A stretch of 13,344 bases of DNA from Gammaproteobacteria bacterium RIFCSPHIGHO2_12_FULL_38_11. GTDB lineage: Bacteria; Pseudomonadota; Gammaproteobacteria; Coxiellales; Coxiellaceae. Positions 1-7,371 of this stretch are shown piece after piece (within the stretch, counting starts at the first letter, position 1; each line of letters opens with the position of its first letter). The notes below the pieces were generated by a model that worked only from the letters and a program-made list of their open reading frames with translations, made no database searches and had not been told where the DNA came from. Position numbers and translations under genes: made by a program. The stretch is taken from contig MGXX01000078.1 of the NCBI GenBank assembly GCA_001801515.1, positions 5,278 to 18,621 on the forward strand. The letters run 5' to 3'.

Positions 1-96
1 GGGGGGGAATCACACATGCCTCCGTGGCTATAAACATACATTACTATTACAATGATATATTGTACACATAATCCTAGATTCAATAATCGAAACACA
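1..96. other. Short AT-rich flank downstream of the helicase gene
   Basis: This segment follows the stop codon of the helicase gene in its direction of transcription. It begins with a run of seven G at 1-7 and is otherwise AT-rich. I see no convincing terminator hairpin with a T-tract on the minus strand, no ORF and no RNA gene. The neighbour further left is outside the window. Confidence 0.5.
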
Positions 97-2874
97 TTAA
101 TCTAGTACGCCAATTGCGGGGGTTATTTCGTGCGCGATCCTCATCTTCTCAATTCTTTTGGCATACAAATCACCCGCCATTTTTTGGTTTAGTAATTGAT
201 ATATATTTATCCATGAATCGTTAACTTTAAACACAATATCTGGCTGTAATACATAGTATCCACGCTTCACACGAAAAAATAATTTTTTATTATAAGGACC
301 GAGTCTCATTACTTCATTTTTAGATAAAATACTTGAAATATAAGCGCGTTGTTTGCGATTCTCGGATAACGTAATATCGGGAAATGATTGAAATGGATTT
401 AAAAAATCATCAACACAAAATGGTTTTTTATTTTCAAATGCCAGCATTGCATTAACCAAAATAAATTCCATTCTTTTTGAATCAATCTTTTCTAATCTGT
501 GATTAATTTGAAAATTAATTTCGGATGGACACAATAACTCATACAGCGCTGATAATTTCTCTTGTGCAAAACGCTTATCATTTAACGCTTTTTGTAAAAT
601 AATTTGAAATGCATTTTTCCCAGTGTTGTCGATAGCATTACAATCTGCATCTTGTCGCACCAATTCTTGTATCAATGGAATATTGCCAAAAAAACAAGCG
701 GTCATTAGCGGGGTTTGATTAAATGGCGTTTTGAAATCTACACCATATAAATTCACTTGCCTGAGAACCGCTGAAAAATTACTTGAGTTGTATCCTAAAA
801 AATATTTCCTTACGATCAGATCATAATCTTTTTTATGTTTCATGGCGGCGGAAAAACCCGCGTGCGCCAATTTTTGCATAAGGTCATATTTTTGATAATG
901 CAGCGCATATTCAAATAGCAATATTTTCGCTTCTTTTGAAGTCCTATCTTGTTTTTCGACATTGAAGGCGATTTTTTCTAATTCAGCTAAATAATCTGGC
1001 GTTACTACTTTCCATGGGACCGGTTTTAAGTCTAATATATTATTTAAAATGGCATCTGCCTGCTCTATTTTACCTTGCATTGCTAAACGATGCGCTTCTT
1101 TTTTCCAGTCTTCCAAGCTTGATTCTTGCGCTTCAATAGCAATAAATTCTTCGGTCAACTGAAGGCCAATCAAATTTAGCAAGGCATGTTCTTTAACCGC
1201 CTCAATAAAGTAAACATTTTTTATCGCTCTGGTGATAGCAACATACAACGCGTTGATAAAAAATTTATATATCTCTAAAGAGCGATCTGTTTTATCTTTT
1301 ATTCGACTATAAACAAAATCACCTTCCAAATCACTCGGTGTAACACCCTCTGCAATATCGCGAAACCTTTTTTCTTCAGTTGAAATAAAGTGATATAAGA
1401 TCACGTTATCATACTCAAGCCCTTTTGCTTCAAAAATCGAAAAAACAAGTGGCGTCTGAAAATATTGTTTGACTTTTTCTTTTAATGAATCCTGCAGGAC
1501 GATAATCGCAAATTTGGTTGATTTTTTCGTTTTATCATCAATCTCTTTTCGAATAGCTTGATGATCGACAAGACAATAAATTTCACCTTTTGTTGTGCTC
1601 TGGCTTTTAACAAGATAATGACTTTCACGATCAATCGACCCAAAGCGAATATTCTTGGTTTTTAATATTCTATTCGCAATGGTGGTGACGGATGGCGAAT
1701 TACGATAATTAGTATTAAGAATTCGAATAATATCGACTGGCTTTTCGGTTTGCTGAGCATAAAACAGCGTCTTAATTTTCGACCATGAGAAAAAATTGGG
1801 GTGTACAATTTGATTAGAATCACCACACAAAATAAACTGATGCGGGTGTTTCAACGATTTTAGAATTAAACTCAATTGAATTGGCGTAAAGTCTTGCACT
1901 TCATCAATCACAATAAAGTCATATTTTGACTCGCACAATCCATGATATTCATATGACAATATATTGGTATCATAAACAGCACTGTTTTTTAAAAACACAA
2001 TATATTTCTCAAAAAGATCATATATTTTGTCTCGTTCAGCAACAGAATAAATGGATTGCTTAACACCTAAACTAATATAGTCTAATCGAGATAAGTACGG
2101 TTTTTCTACCTGATTACCCGCCAATACCCCCTTGAATTCTTCATATAATTTATTGGCATCTTGATAATCTCTTATTTTGTTTAATGAAGAAAGCCATTTA
2201 GAAAATAGAGAAAAATTAATTTCATGGCCTTCCGGCATCCGCAATGTTTCTAGAAACTCCGAATAAGATAAAAAATCAATTTCCTGCGCTTCATTGACAT
2301 AATGATTTGAATAATATAATTGCCTAGCATTCTGAACGAGATACGGTGACCCAGTAATATATAATACTTCGCCAGGACAACATTTCATTTTCTCCAGCGT
2401 GAGCATTGTTTTACCGCTTCCTGCAGACCCAATAATAATTATCGGCGGTTCTACATAAAAAATGGCTTTTTGTGTTTCATCAAATGAAACCACTTTATCA
2501 AGCAAGTGAAAATAATGCGAATTTGGATTAAGGTAGTTGATCGTATTTTCTGTGTTTTCTGTTTTGGATAAATCTAAAAAATCAACCGACTCTATTTTAT
2601 TCTCATCGATGACGGCACCATTAAGAAAGCGAGATTTTTCATAAGCGTGTTGATAAATGACCTCTAGAATCAACGCATATCGCTTTTGATTAAATGTCAC
2701 AATTTTAAACAACAATCGATTAGTATAATCGAGTTTTGCACGATAATAATCTGTGCCAAGCAATTTTTTAACTTCAGCAGAGTAAAAATCATCCCTTTTT
2801 AACATCTCAATCACTTTGTCAAACTGGGGCTTTACGTGTGCTGTATTTAATTCGTTGTAAAGCAATATGTCCAT
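97..2874 (-). CDS. UvrD-like SF1 helicase with RelE/ParE-like N-terminus, TPR-like region and ankyrin repeats
   Basis: The 925-residue protein carries a full superfamily 1 helicase motif set. Walker A GSAGSGKT is at 149-156, Walker B IDEVQD at 323-328, motif III GDSNQ at 351-355, motif IV NTNYR at 387-391, motif V FEAKGLEYD at 481-489 and motif VI LYVAITRA at 543-550. It should therefore be an ATP-dependent nucleic-acid translocase acting in the cytoplasm. Residues 1-90 (GTDYYRAKLDYTNRLLFK and following) resemble the RelE/ParE toxin fold, but I cannot assign catalytic residues. Residues 588-680 look TPR-like (WKKEAHRLAMQGKIEQADAIL pattern, helical). Residues 716-760 contain one good ankyrin repeat (NQTPLMTACFFGN) and a weaker second. 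Residues 785-925 are unrecognised. The combination recalls TRANK1-type helicases. The start ATG has only a weak GAGAG upstream. No partner gene adjoins it, and its role (defence, repair or host interaction) is not shown by the sequence. Confidence 0.9.
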   Translation of the reverse strand: MDILLYNELNTAHVKPQFDKVIEMLKRDDFYSAEVKKLLGTDYYRAKLDYTNRLLFKIVTFNQKRYALILEVIYQHAYEKSRFLNGAVIDENKIESVDFLDLSKTENTENTINYLNPNSHYFHLLDKVVSFDETQKAIFYVEPPIIIIGSAGSGKTMLTLEKMKCCPGEVLYITGSPYLVQNARQLYYSNHYVNEAQEIDFLSYSEFLETLRMPEGHEINFSLFSKWLSSLNKIRDYQDANKLYEEFKGVLAGNQVEKPYLSRLDYISLGVKQSIYSVAERDKIYDLFEKYIVFLKNSAVYDTNILSYEYHGLCESKYDFIVIDEVQDFTPIQLSLILKSLKHPHQFILCGDSNQIVHPNFFSWSKIKTLFYAQQTEKPVDIIRILNTNYRNSPSVTTIANRILKTKNIRFGSIDRESHYLVKSQSTTKGEIYCLVDHQAIRKEIDDKTKKSTKFAIIVLQDSLKEKVKQYFQTPLVFSIFEAKGLEYDNVILYHFISTEEKRFRDIAEGVTPSDLEGDFVYSRIKDKTDRSLEIYKFFINALYVAITRAIKNVYFIEAVKEHALLNLIGLQLTEEFIAIEAQESSLEDWKKEAHRLAMQGKIEQADAILNNILDLKPVPWKVVTPDYLAELEKIAFNVEKQDRTSKEAKILLFEYALHYQKYDLMQKLAHAGFSAAMKHKKDYDLIVRKYFLGYNSSNFSAVLRQVNLYGVDFKTPFNQTPLMTACFFGNIPLIQELVRQDADCNAIDNTGKNAFQIILQKALNDKRFAQEKLSALYELLCPSEINFQINHRLEKIDSKRMEFILVNAMLAFENKKPFCVDDFLNPFQSFPDITLSENRKQRAYISSILSKNEVMRLGPYNKKLFFRVKRGYYVLQPDIVFKVNDSWINIYQLLNQKMAGDLYAKRIEKMRIAHEITPAIGVLD

Positions 2875-3171
2875 AATGTCTCTCTGAAAAACAAGGAATT
2901 ATTATTTTGATGCTGACTTCGTTATCCCACCCCGAAATAGGCTATTATTTTTGCTGGGCGTGAAGGGAGTGCACCTCATGTTCCCACTTCCACAAAAATA
3001 CAGAATAATATTTTTTTATTTGAATTAACCGCGGGAATAACATTAATATCGCATGGTACTGGAAAATTTTTCATTTTTAAAGTAGTGGGTGGCGCAGAGA
3101 TATTATTGCTTGAATTAATGATGTGGAGCTGTTACTCGTAAGGTGGCGCACGATCTGAAAAAGTATTTATA
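2875..3171. other. 297-bp intergenic region, no gene seen
   Basis: This gap separates the SDR gene from the helicase gene, both on the minus strand, so the helicase promoter should lie here. The sequence is AT-rich with short GC-richer patches around 2925-2990. I find no ORF with recognisable content, no tRNA and no copy of the two repeat families found in the ribosomal operon. Several AT-rich hexamers on the minus strand could serve as a -10 element, but none has a convincing -35 partner, so I name no promoter. Confidence 0.5.
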
Positions 3172-3173
3172 CT
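3158..3173 (-). terminator. Weak terminator-like hairpin at the SDR stop codon
   Basis: On the minus strand the end of the SDR gene reads AGTATAAATACT followed by TTTTT. The AGTA/TACT stem is short, wholly A-T apart from one G-C pair, and overlaps the TAG stop. The geometry (stem, then T-tract) is right for an intrinsic terminator, but the stem would be unstable. This is a marginal call. Confidence 0.2.
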
Positions 3174-3939
3174 ATTTTCCACGCCCTGGACAATAACTCA
3201 GAAATCCGCCATCTACAACAATATCTGTACCGGTCGTATAACTTGATTCACTGAATGCGAGATACACAACAGTGCCTACTATTTCTTTCGCTTCTGCGGC
3301 ACGTTTTAGCGCAGTCACGGATAACATATTTTTATATATTTCCGTTTCATTTTCCCAGTGATAACGATTCATATCAGTTTTATGCGTTCCTGGACTGATG
3401 CTATTGACACGAATATTATACTGACCAAGGGAATTAGCCATTGTTTGTGTTGCTCTGATTATCCCTGCCTTTGCGGAATCATAACTGATACCACCCATAG
3501 CGCGATGACCAGAAACAGATGAAAAATTTATTATAGAACCACCATCACCTTGCGCAATCATTTGCTTAGCTACTAATTTTGCTAAAAAGATCGGTGCTTT
3601 TAAATTTACATCAATAACAAAATCAAAGTCTTCTTCAGTTGCATTGAGAAAGCTGCATTTTGAAGGAGCACCAGCATTATTAACCAATACATCAATATGA
3701 TTAAATTTATTTAGCGTAGCATCAATAATTTTCTTTCTATCTTGGGCAACAGTAATATTAGCTTGCAACAAAAGAATTCGATTTGAATAAGTAAAAAGAT
3801 CCTTTTCTGCATGTTCAGCTGCTGTAATATCACTGTGATATACCATTACAACGTTAGCATCAAGCTCAAGAAAGCGCTTGCTGCATGCAAAACCCATGCC
3901 CTTTGTAGCGCCAGTAACAATAATTGTTTTGCTTTTCAT
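3172..3939 (-). CDS. Classical short-chain dehydrogenase/reductase (SDR)
   Basis: The 255-residue length is normal for a classical SDR with a Rossmann fold and NAD(P)-dependent oxidoreductase activity. Visible motifs are the nucleotide-binding TGATKGMG at 9-16, NNAG at 87-90, the structural Asn in DVNLK (N112), and the catalytic triad Ser140, Tyr153 and Lys157 (YDSAK). SPG at 182-184 and the C-terminal VVDGG signature are also present. The substrate cannot be read from sequence; FabG-like ketoacyl reductases and sugar or alcohol dehydrogenases share this pattern. The gene lies 33 bp behind rplQ on the same strand with no terminator visible between them, so it may be an appended, co-transcribed gene of the alpha operon. 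Its own ribosome-binding site is weak (AAGAT). It is not part of the usual alpha operon. Confidence 0.88.
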   Translation of the reverse strand: MKSKTIIVTGATKGMGFACSKRFLELDANVVMVYHSDITAAEHAEKDLFTYSNRILLLQANITVAQDRKKIIDATLNKFNHIDVLVNNAGAPSKCSFLNATEEDFDFVIDVNLKAPIFLAKLVAKQMIAQGDGGSIINFSSVSGHRAMGGISYDSAKAGIIRATQTMANSLGQYNIRVNSISPGTHKTDMNRYHWENETEIYKNMLSVTALKRAAEAKEIVGTVVYLAFSESSYTTGTDIVVDGGFLSYCPGRGK

Positions 3940-3972
3940 TTAATATCTTTTTTACTTTCCGAGTACATATTC

Positions 3973-4338
3973 CTAAGCTTCTTGACGATCTACTATTTCA
4001 ACCAATGCCATTGGTGCATTATCACCGGTACGAAAGCCACACTTTAAAACTCGCAAATATCCACCTGGACGTTTAACATGGCGAGGTCCGATTTTTGTAA
4101 ATAATTTTGCAACAGCTGGCTGATCACGCAATCTATCAAATGCCAACCGACGATTAGCAACACTGTCTGTTTTTGCCAATGTGATTAATGGCTCAACGTG
4201 ACGACGTAGTTCCTTGGCCTTAACCAAAGTTGTTTTAATCAATTCATGCTTTAATAAAGAAGCCGACATGTTGGAAAACATCGCTTTACGATGTGCTGTA
4301 TGACGGTTTAATTTTTTTCCAGATTTTCTATGATGCAT
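3973..4338 (-). CDS. rplQ: 50S ribosomal protein L17
   Basis: The 121-residue product begins [12 protein letters not shown] and matches bacterial L17 throughout, including the MFSNM and [18 protein letters not shown] stretches and the C-terminal [14 protein letters not shown]. coli L17 is slightly longer (127) because of a C-terminal tail. L17 binds 23S rRNA on the 50S subunit near the exit-tunnel side. It is the normal last gene of the alpha operon, 81 bp behind rpoA. The start is supported by an AGGT a few bases upstream and by family alignment. Confidence 0.97.
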   Translation of the reverse strand: MHHRKSGKKLNRHTAHRKAMFSNMSASLLKHELIKTTLVKAKELRRHVEPLITLAKTDSVANRRLAFDRLRDQPAVAKLFTKIGPRHVKRPGGYLRVLKCGFRTGDNAPMALVEIVDRQEA

Positions 4339-4419
4339 TGTCTTATACCTATTGTAAAATTATCTTGAGTCTATTCACTCAAGCAAATATCAATCCCTAT
4401 TTCACTCGCTGATGCTAAG

Positions 4420-5406
4420 TTATTTATCAGCTATTTCTGCTGGTGGCCATGGATCAATCATCATACCCAGAGAAAAACCGCGTTGCGCTAATACACTCTT
4501 TATTTCAAGTAAAGATTTTTTACCCAAGTTAGGCGTTTTTAAAAGATCATGCTCTGATCTTTGAACTAAATCACCAATATAATAAATATTTTCTGCTTTT
4601 AAACAATTAGCCGCTCTGACTGTTAATTCCAAATCATCTACCGGACGCAGTAATAAAGGATCAATTTGATTTTTGTTTTGTCTCGGTCTCGATGCAATTT
4701 CATGTTGTAAATCAACAAAGGAAGATAATTGTTGTTGCAATATAGCTGCAGAAAAACGAATCGCTTCTTCAGGATCCAAAGTACCATCTGTTTCCAAATC
4801 AATAAGCAATTTGTCCATATCAGTCCGGTTTTCAACGCGCGCATTTTCAACAGAGTATGCAACACGTTTAACAGGAGAAAATGAAGCATCCAAAACCAAC
4901 ACACCAATAGGCCGTGTATTTTGATACGCTAATTCGCGAACAGATGCAGGCTGATAGCCACGACCCAACATTACTTTGATTTTCATGCTAATTTCGCCAT
5001 CTTGTGTAATATGCGCAATAACATGATCAGGGTTCACAATTTCAACACCATTTTCTAATGTTATATCAGCGCCTGTTACTGGTCCCTGTCCCTTTTTATG
5101 CAAGGTTAATATCACCTCACTTATTTTATCCAAGCGAAAAGCCAAGCCTTTTAGATTTAATAAAATATCTACTACATCTTCGCGTACACCAGACAAAGTA
5201 CTATATTCATGTAACACGTGATCCATTTGCACTTCAACTACTGCAGCACCAGGCATTGATGACAATAAAATACGACGCAATGCGTTTCCTAAAGTATGTC
5301 CAAAACCACGCTCAAAGGGTTCCAATACAATTTTGTGATGCGTTGGCGAAATATTTTGTACTTGAATTGCATTAGGTGTTAAAAATGTTTTGTATATATC
5401 TTGCAT
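4420..5406 (-). CDS. rpoA: DNA-directed RNA polymerase subunit alpha
   Basis: The 328-residue protein is almost the same length as E. coli RpoA (329). The N-terminal domain (about 1-230) carries the dimerisation and assembly signature [20 protein letters not shown] at 32-51. A linker follows, then the C-terminal domain (about 245-328) with [12 protein letters not shown] and [12 protein letters not shown], the part that contacts UP elements and activators such as CRP. A GAGGC Shine-Dalgarno precedes the ATG. The gene sits between rpsD and rplQ as in E. coli, and a family B stem-loop lies in its upstream gap. Nothing in the protein looks unusual. Confidence 0.98.
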   Translation of the reverse strand: MQDIYKTFLTPNAIQVQNISPTHHKIVLEPFERGFGHTLGNALRRILLSSMPGAAVVEVQMDHVLHEYSTLSGVREDVVDILLNLKGLAFRLDKISEVILTLHKKGQGPVTGADITLENGVEIVNPDHVIAHITQDGEISMKIKVMLGRGYQPASVRELAYQNTRPIGVLVLDASFSPVKRVAYSVENARVENRTDMDKLLIDLETDGTLDPEEAIRFSAAILQQQLSSFVDLQHEIASRPRQNKNQIDPLLLRPVDDLELTVRAANCLKAENIYYIGDLVQRSEHDLLKTPNLGKKSLLEIKSVLAQRGFSLGMMIDPWPPAEIADK

Positions 5407-5442
5407 CGTTGGCCTCGTTTAATTGTCGCTTCGCAAATTCAG

Positions 5443-5469
5443 AAGACGCAATAAATCGCGTCTCTACAA
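5443..5469 (-). repeat. Family B stem-loop repeat, copy 1 (rpsD-rpoA gap)
   Basis: The sequence AGACGCAATAAATCGCGTCT at 5443-5462 folds into a stem of six pairs, one A-C mismatch and two more pairs around a small AA-centred loop. The tail CTCTACA follows on the plus strand. It fills much of the 65-bp gap between rpsD and rpoA. In the transcript it comes a few bases behind the rpsD stop and is not followed by a T-tract, so it is not a standard terminator. A second copy is present at 6126-6152. Confidence 0.75.
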
Positions 5470-5471
5470 CA

Positions 5472-6092
5472 TTATTTAGAATATAACTCTACCACTAAGC
5501 TTACTTTAAATTCAGGCGGTAACTGATCCATATCTGGTAAAGTTTTATAAACACCTGACAATGCTTGTGAATCAACTTCAATCCAAGAAGTTGGCTCACG
5601 TTGTTGCGCTAAATCAAGCGCAGCTGAGATGCGCAATTGTTTTTTTGATTTATCACGCACTGAAACGGCATCACCTGGTTTTACAGAGTAAGATGCGATA
5701 TTAACAACATGACCATTTACCAAAATAGATTTATGCGAAACCAATTGTCTTGCCTCAGCACGCGTTACAGCAAACCCCATACGATAAACAACATTATCTA
5801 GGCGTGATTCTAGTAAACGCAATAAATTTTCACCTGTTGAACCTTTAATACGTTCCGCTTCTTTATAATATAAACTAAATTTCTTTTCCAAAACCCCGTA
5901 ATAACGGCGAATCATTTGTTTCATACGCAATTGAGTTGCGTAATCTGTAACACGCCCACGACGCTGCCAATGTTGCCCAGGTGTACGATCAAATTTACAT
6001 TTTGTTTCAATATCTCTGATGCCGCTTTTCAAACCTAAATCAGTTTTTTCGCGTCTAGCTAGACGACATTTTGGACCTAAGTATTTTGCCAT
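5472..6092 (-). CDS. rpsD: 30S ribosomal protein S4
   Basis: At 206 residues it equals the E. coli S4 length. It begins [19 protein letters not shown], and the S4 RNA-binding domain is visible at about 95-155 ([20 protein letters not shown], then LVNGHVVNI). S4 is a primary 16S rRNA binder that nucleates 30S assembly. In E. coli it also represses alpha operon translation by binding the rpsM leader. Whether that feedback exists here cannot be judged, since I could not identify the pseudoknot. A GAGGAA Shine-Dalgarno supports the start. The gene is bracketed by two family B stem-loop repeats. Confidence 0.98.
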   Translation of the reverse strand: MAKYLGPKCRLARREKTDLGLKSGIRDIETKCKFDRTPGQHWQRRGRVTDYATQLRMKQMIRRYYGVLEKKFSLYYKEAERIKGSTGENLLRLLESRLDNVVYRMGFAVTRAEARQLVSHKSILVNGHVVNIASYSVKPGDAVSVRDKSKKQLRISAALDLAQQREPTSWIEVDSQALSGVYKTLPDMDQLPPEFKVSLVVELYSK

Positions 6093-6125
6093 TTTTTGTT
6101 ATTCCTCAATGAACGAAATTTACAC

Positions 6126-6152
6126 AGACGCGATAAATCGACGTCTCTACAC
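6126..6152 (-). repeat. Family B stem-loop repeat, copy 2 (overlaps rpsK stop)
   Basis: The segment AGACGCGATAAATCGACGTCT at 6126-6146 pairs nearly perfectly with itself apart from one bulged base, and the shared CTCTACA tail follows. The rpsK stop codon (TAG, 6147-6149) lies within that tail, so the element has supplied or captured the end of the S11 gene. It sits in the 54-bp rpsK-rpsD gap, with the rpsD Shine-Dalgarno further downstream in the transcript. Confidence 0.75.
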
Positions 6153-6581
6153 TCTTCTTTTCTTGCGTGGTCGACAACCGTTATGCGGTATACATGTTTT
6201 ATCGACCAAACGAATAATTTCTAAACCTGAGTTACGCAATGCTCTAACAGCAGAATCTCTACCTGCACCAGGTCCACTTACATTAATGACGACACGTCTC
6301 AATGCAAATTCTTCAATCACCCTTTTAGCAACTGTTTCCGCTGCCAATTGTGCAGCAAACGGTGTTCCCTTGCGCGATCCTTTAAAACCAGAGCGTCCAG
6401 CTGAACCTTGACACAAGACGTCACCTGATGGCGTAGTTATGGAAATCATTGTGTTATTAAATGTTGCTTGTATATGCGCAACCCCTTCAGAAATTTTACG
6501 CTTTACTTTTTTCTTACTTGTTGACGCTGCTGCTAACGCAGTTGTCGTTGTTGCTGTTTCTGTTGATGCTGTTGTTGTCAT
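6147..6581 (-). CDS. rpsK: 30S ribosomal protein S11 with Thr/Ala-rich N-terminal extension
   Basis: The core from about residue 30 ([15 protein letters not shown]) to the C-terminus [14 protein letters not shown] is canonical S11, a platform protein of the 30S subunit near the mRNA exit. At 144 residues it is about 15 longer than E. coli S11 (129). The extra N-terminus consists almost only of Thr, Ala, Ser and Glu before the basic KKKVKRK stretch. The start is well supported: a strong AGGGTGA lies just upstream, and the next Met is deep inside the conserved core. The low-complexity extension is unusual for S11 and probably flexible. The stop codon lies inside a family B repeat. Confidence 0.97.
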   Translation of the reverse strand: MTTTASTETATTTTALAAASTSKKKVKRKISEGVAHIQATFNNTMISITTPSGDVLCQGSAGRSGFKGSRKGTPFAAQLAAETVAKRVIEEFALRRVVINVSGPGAGRDSAVRALRNSGLEIIRLVDKTCIPHNGCRPRKKRRV

Positions 6582-6584
6582 TAT

Positions 6585-6591
6585 TCACCCT
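6585..6591 (-). promoter_or_regulatory. Shine-Dalgarno of rpsK
   Basis: AGGGTGA on the minus strand is placed correctly for the ATG at 6581. It fixes the longer S11 start, so the Thr/Ala-rich N-terminus is likely translated. Confidence 0.75.
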
Positions 6592-6620
6592 AATTATAAT
6601 TTCACTGCTAGTTGGTGCGA

Positions 6621-6661
6621 TCGCTTCGTGGCTTCCACTCGCTTACGCTCGGGGCTCTGAG
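6621..6661 (-). repeat. Family A repeat, copy 1 (rpsM-rpsK gap)
   Basis: On the minus strand this copy reads CTCAGAGCCCCGAGCGTA, then AGCGAGTGGAAGC, then CACGAAGCG. It starts 18 nt behind the rpsM stop codon and lies in the 97-bp gap before rpsK. The hexamer TGCGAT occurs on both sides (6616-6621 and 6663-6668) and might be a target-site duplication, but it is short enough to be chance. Confidence 0.8.
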
Positions 6662-6678
6662 ATGCGATAATCTACATA

Positions 6679-7047
6679 TTATTGCGAACGAATCGCCTTA
6701 CGCTTACCTTTACGTGTACGTGCATTGGTTCGAGTACGTTGACCACGAACTGGCAACCCTTTTCGATGACGAATCCCTACATAACATCCTAAATCCATTT
6801 TACGTTTAACGTGCATAGATACTTCACGCCTTAAATCACCTTCAACGACACATTTCGCCACTTCTGTACGCAGCAAATCTAATTCTGCTTCAGATAATGC
6901 GCTGACTTTCGCAGTCGGATCAACACTCGCAGCGATGCAGATTTTTTCTGCACGCGTTGGCCCAATACCATAAATTGATTGCAAACCAATTCTGATATGC
7001 TTCTGAGCTGGGATATTTACACCAGCAATACGAGCAGCAACAGCCAT
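6679..7047 (-). CDS. rpsM: 30S ribosomal protein S13
   Basis: The 122-residue protein is close to E. coli S13 (118). It begins [13 protein letters not shown] and carries the helix-hairpin-helix-like [13 protein letters not shown]. The basic C-terminal tail includes [21 protein letters not shown]13 sits in the 30S head, contacts the 50S subunit through bridge B1 and touches the P-site tRNA with its tail. It is the first gene of the alpha operon and is preceded by a 90-bp gap with a candidate promoter. A GGAG lies about ten bases before the ATG. Confidence 0.98.
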   Translation of the reverse strand: MAVAARIAGVNIPAQKHIRIGLQSIYGIGPTRAEKICIAASVDPTAKVSALSEAELDLLRTEVAKCVVEGDLRREVSMHVKRKMDLGCYVGIRHRKGLPVRGQRTRTNARTRKGKRKAIRSQ

Positions 7048-7093
7048 ATTTCAAACTCCAAATTAAATATAATTTACTTTTTTAAAGCCGCCT

Positions 7094-7122
7094 AGGATAC
7101 CGTTCACCCCGAACAAATGCAA
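7094..7122 (-). promoter_or_regulatory. Candidate sigma-70 promoter of the alpha operon
   Basis: On the minus strand TTGCAT (7117-7122) is followed after exactly 17 bp by TATCCT (7094-7099), a fair though imperfect -35/-10 pair. The spacer contains the small inverted repeat GTTC-GGGGT-GAAC. The predicted transcript would start roughly 40 nt before rpsM. The E. coli alpha operon promoter lies in the same rpmJ-rpsM gap, which raises the prior. No experimental signal can be read here. Confidence 0.4.
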
Positions 7123-7137
7123 GGGAACAAGTTGTAT

Positions 7138-7251
7138 TTATCCTTGACGCTGTTTATGTCTGCTATCTTTGCAAATCACCCGTACCACCCTGTTACGACG
7201 AACAATTTTACAATGACGGCACATTTTTTTTATTGATGCTCTTACTTTCAT
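7138..7251 (-). CDS. rpmJ: 50S ribosomal protein L36 (zinc-binding form)
   Basis: This 37-residue protein begins [20 protein letters not shown] and has Cys11, Cys14, Cys27 and His32, the CCCH zinc-ribbon set of the C+ form of L36. It binds 23S rRNA in the 50S subunit. The frame is open upstream for another 39 codons, but that part reads through a family A repeat and has no conservation. The start at 7251 matches the family and has CAGGTAA just ahead. It ends the spc operon, as in E. coli. Confidence 0.96.
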   Translation of the reverse strand: MKVRASIKKMCRHCKIVRRNRVVRVICKDSRHKQRQG

Positions 7252-7291
7252 GTTAATTACCTGTATGTTGCTAAAACTTGTTACTACTGTC

Positions 7292-7311
7292 GCAAGTATG
7301 AGGGTACTTGC
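7292..7311 (-). other. Perfect 7-bp stem-loop in the secY-rpmJ gap
   Basis: GCAAGTA and TACTTGC pair perfectly around the six-base loop TGAGGG. No T-tract follows on the transcribed strand, so a terminator is unlikely. It lies between family A copy 2 and the rpmJ Shine-Dalgarno. The left arm plus two bases (GCAAGTATG) recurs at 11431-11439 next to family A copy 4, so it may belong to a longer version of that repeat. Confidence 0.5.
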
Positions 7312-7350
7312 TCTTCGTAGCTTCCACTCGCTAACGCTCGGGGCTCTGAG
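7312..7350 (-). repeat. Family A repeat, copy 2 (secY-rpmJ gap)
   Basis: On the minus strand this copy reads CTCAGAGCCCCGAGCGTT, then AGCGAGTGGAAGC, then TACGAAG. It begins 21 nt behind the secY stop codon. The bases between it and the stop (7351-7361, GCTTCCGCTCA on the plus strand) look like a truncated second start of the same unit. It differs from copies 1 and 4 at the variable central base. Confidence 0.82.
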
Positions 7351-7371
7351 GCTTCCGCTCATTAACACCGT

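Noticed and set aside
1..7. Run of seven G at the window start
   Set aside because: Too short and at the cut edge, so it cannot be tied to any gene as a phase-variable tract.
3081..3090. AGTAGTGGGT at 3081-3090 and again at 9434-9443
   Set aside because: A 10-bp match with differing flanks; could be chance and does not define a third repeat family.
6617..6624. GCGATCGC octamer resembling the cyanobacterial HIP1 core
   Set aside because: A single occurrence next to family A copy 1; nothing else suggests cyanobacteria, and the gene order and proteins are gammaproteobacterial.
7252..7368. In-frame 39-codon upstream extension of rpmJ
   Set aside because: It reads through family A copy 2 and the stem-loop, has no family similarity, and L36 is 37 residues from the internal ATG with its own ribosome-binding site.
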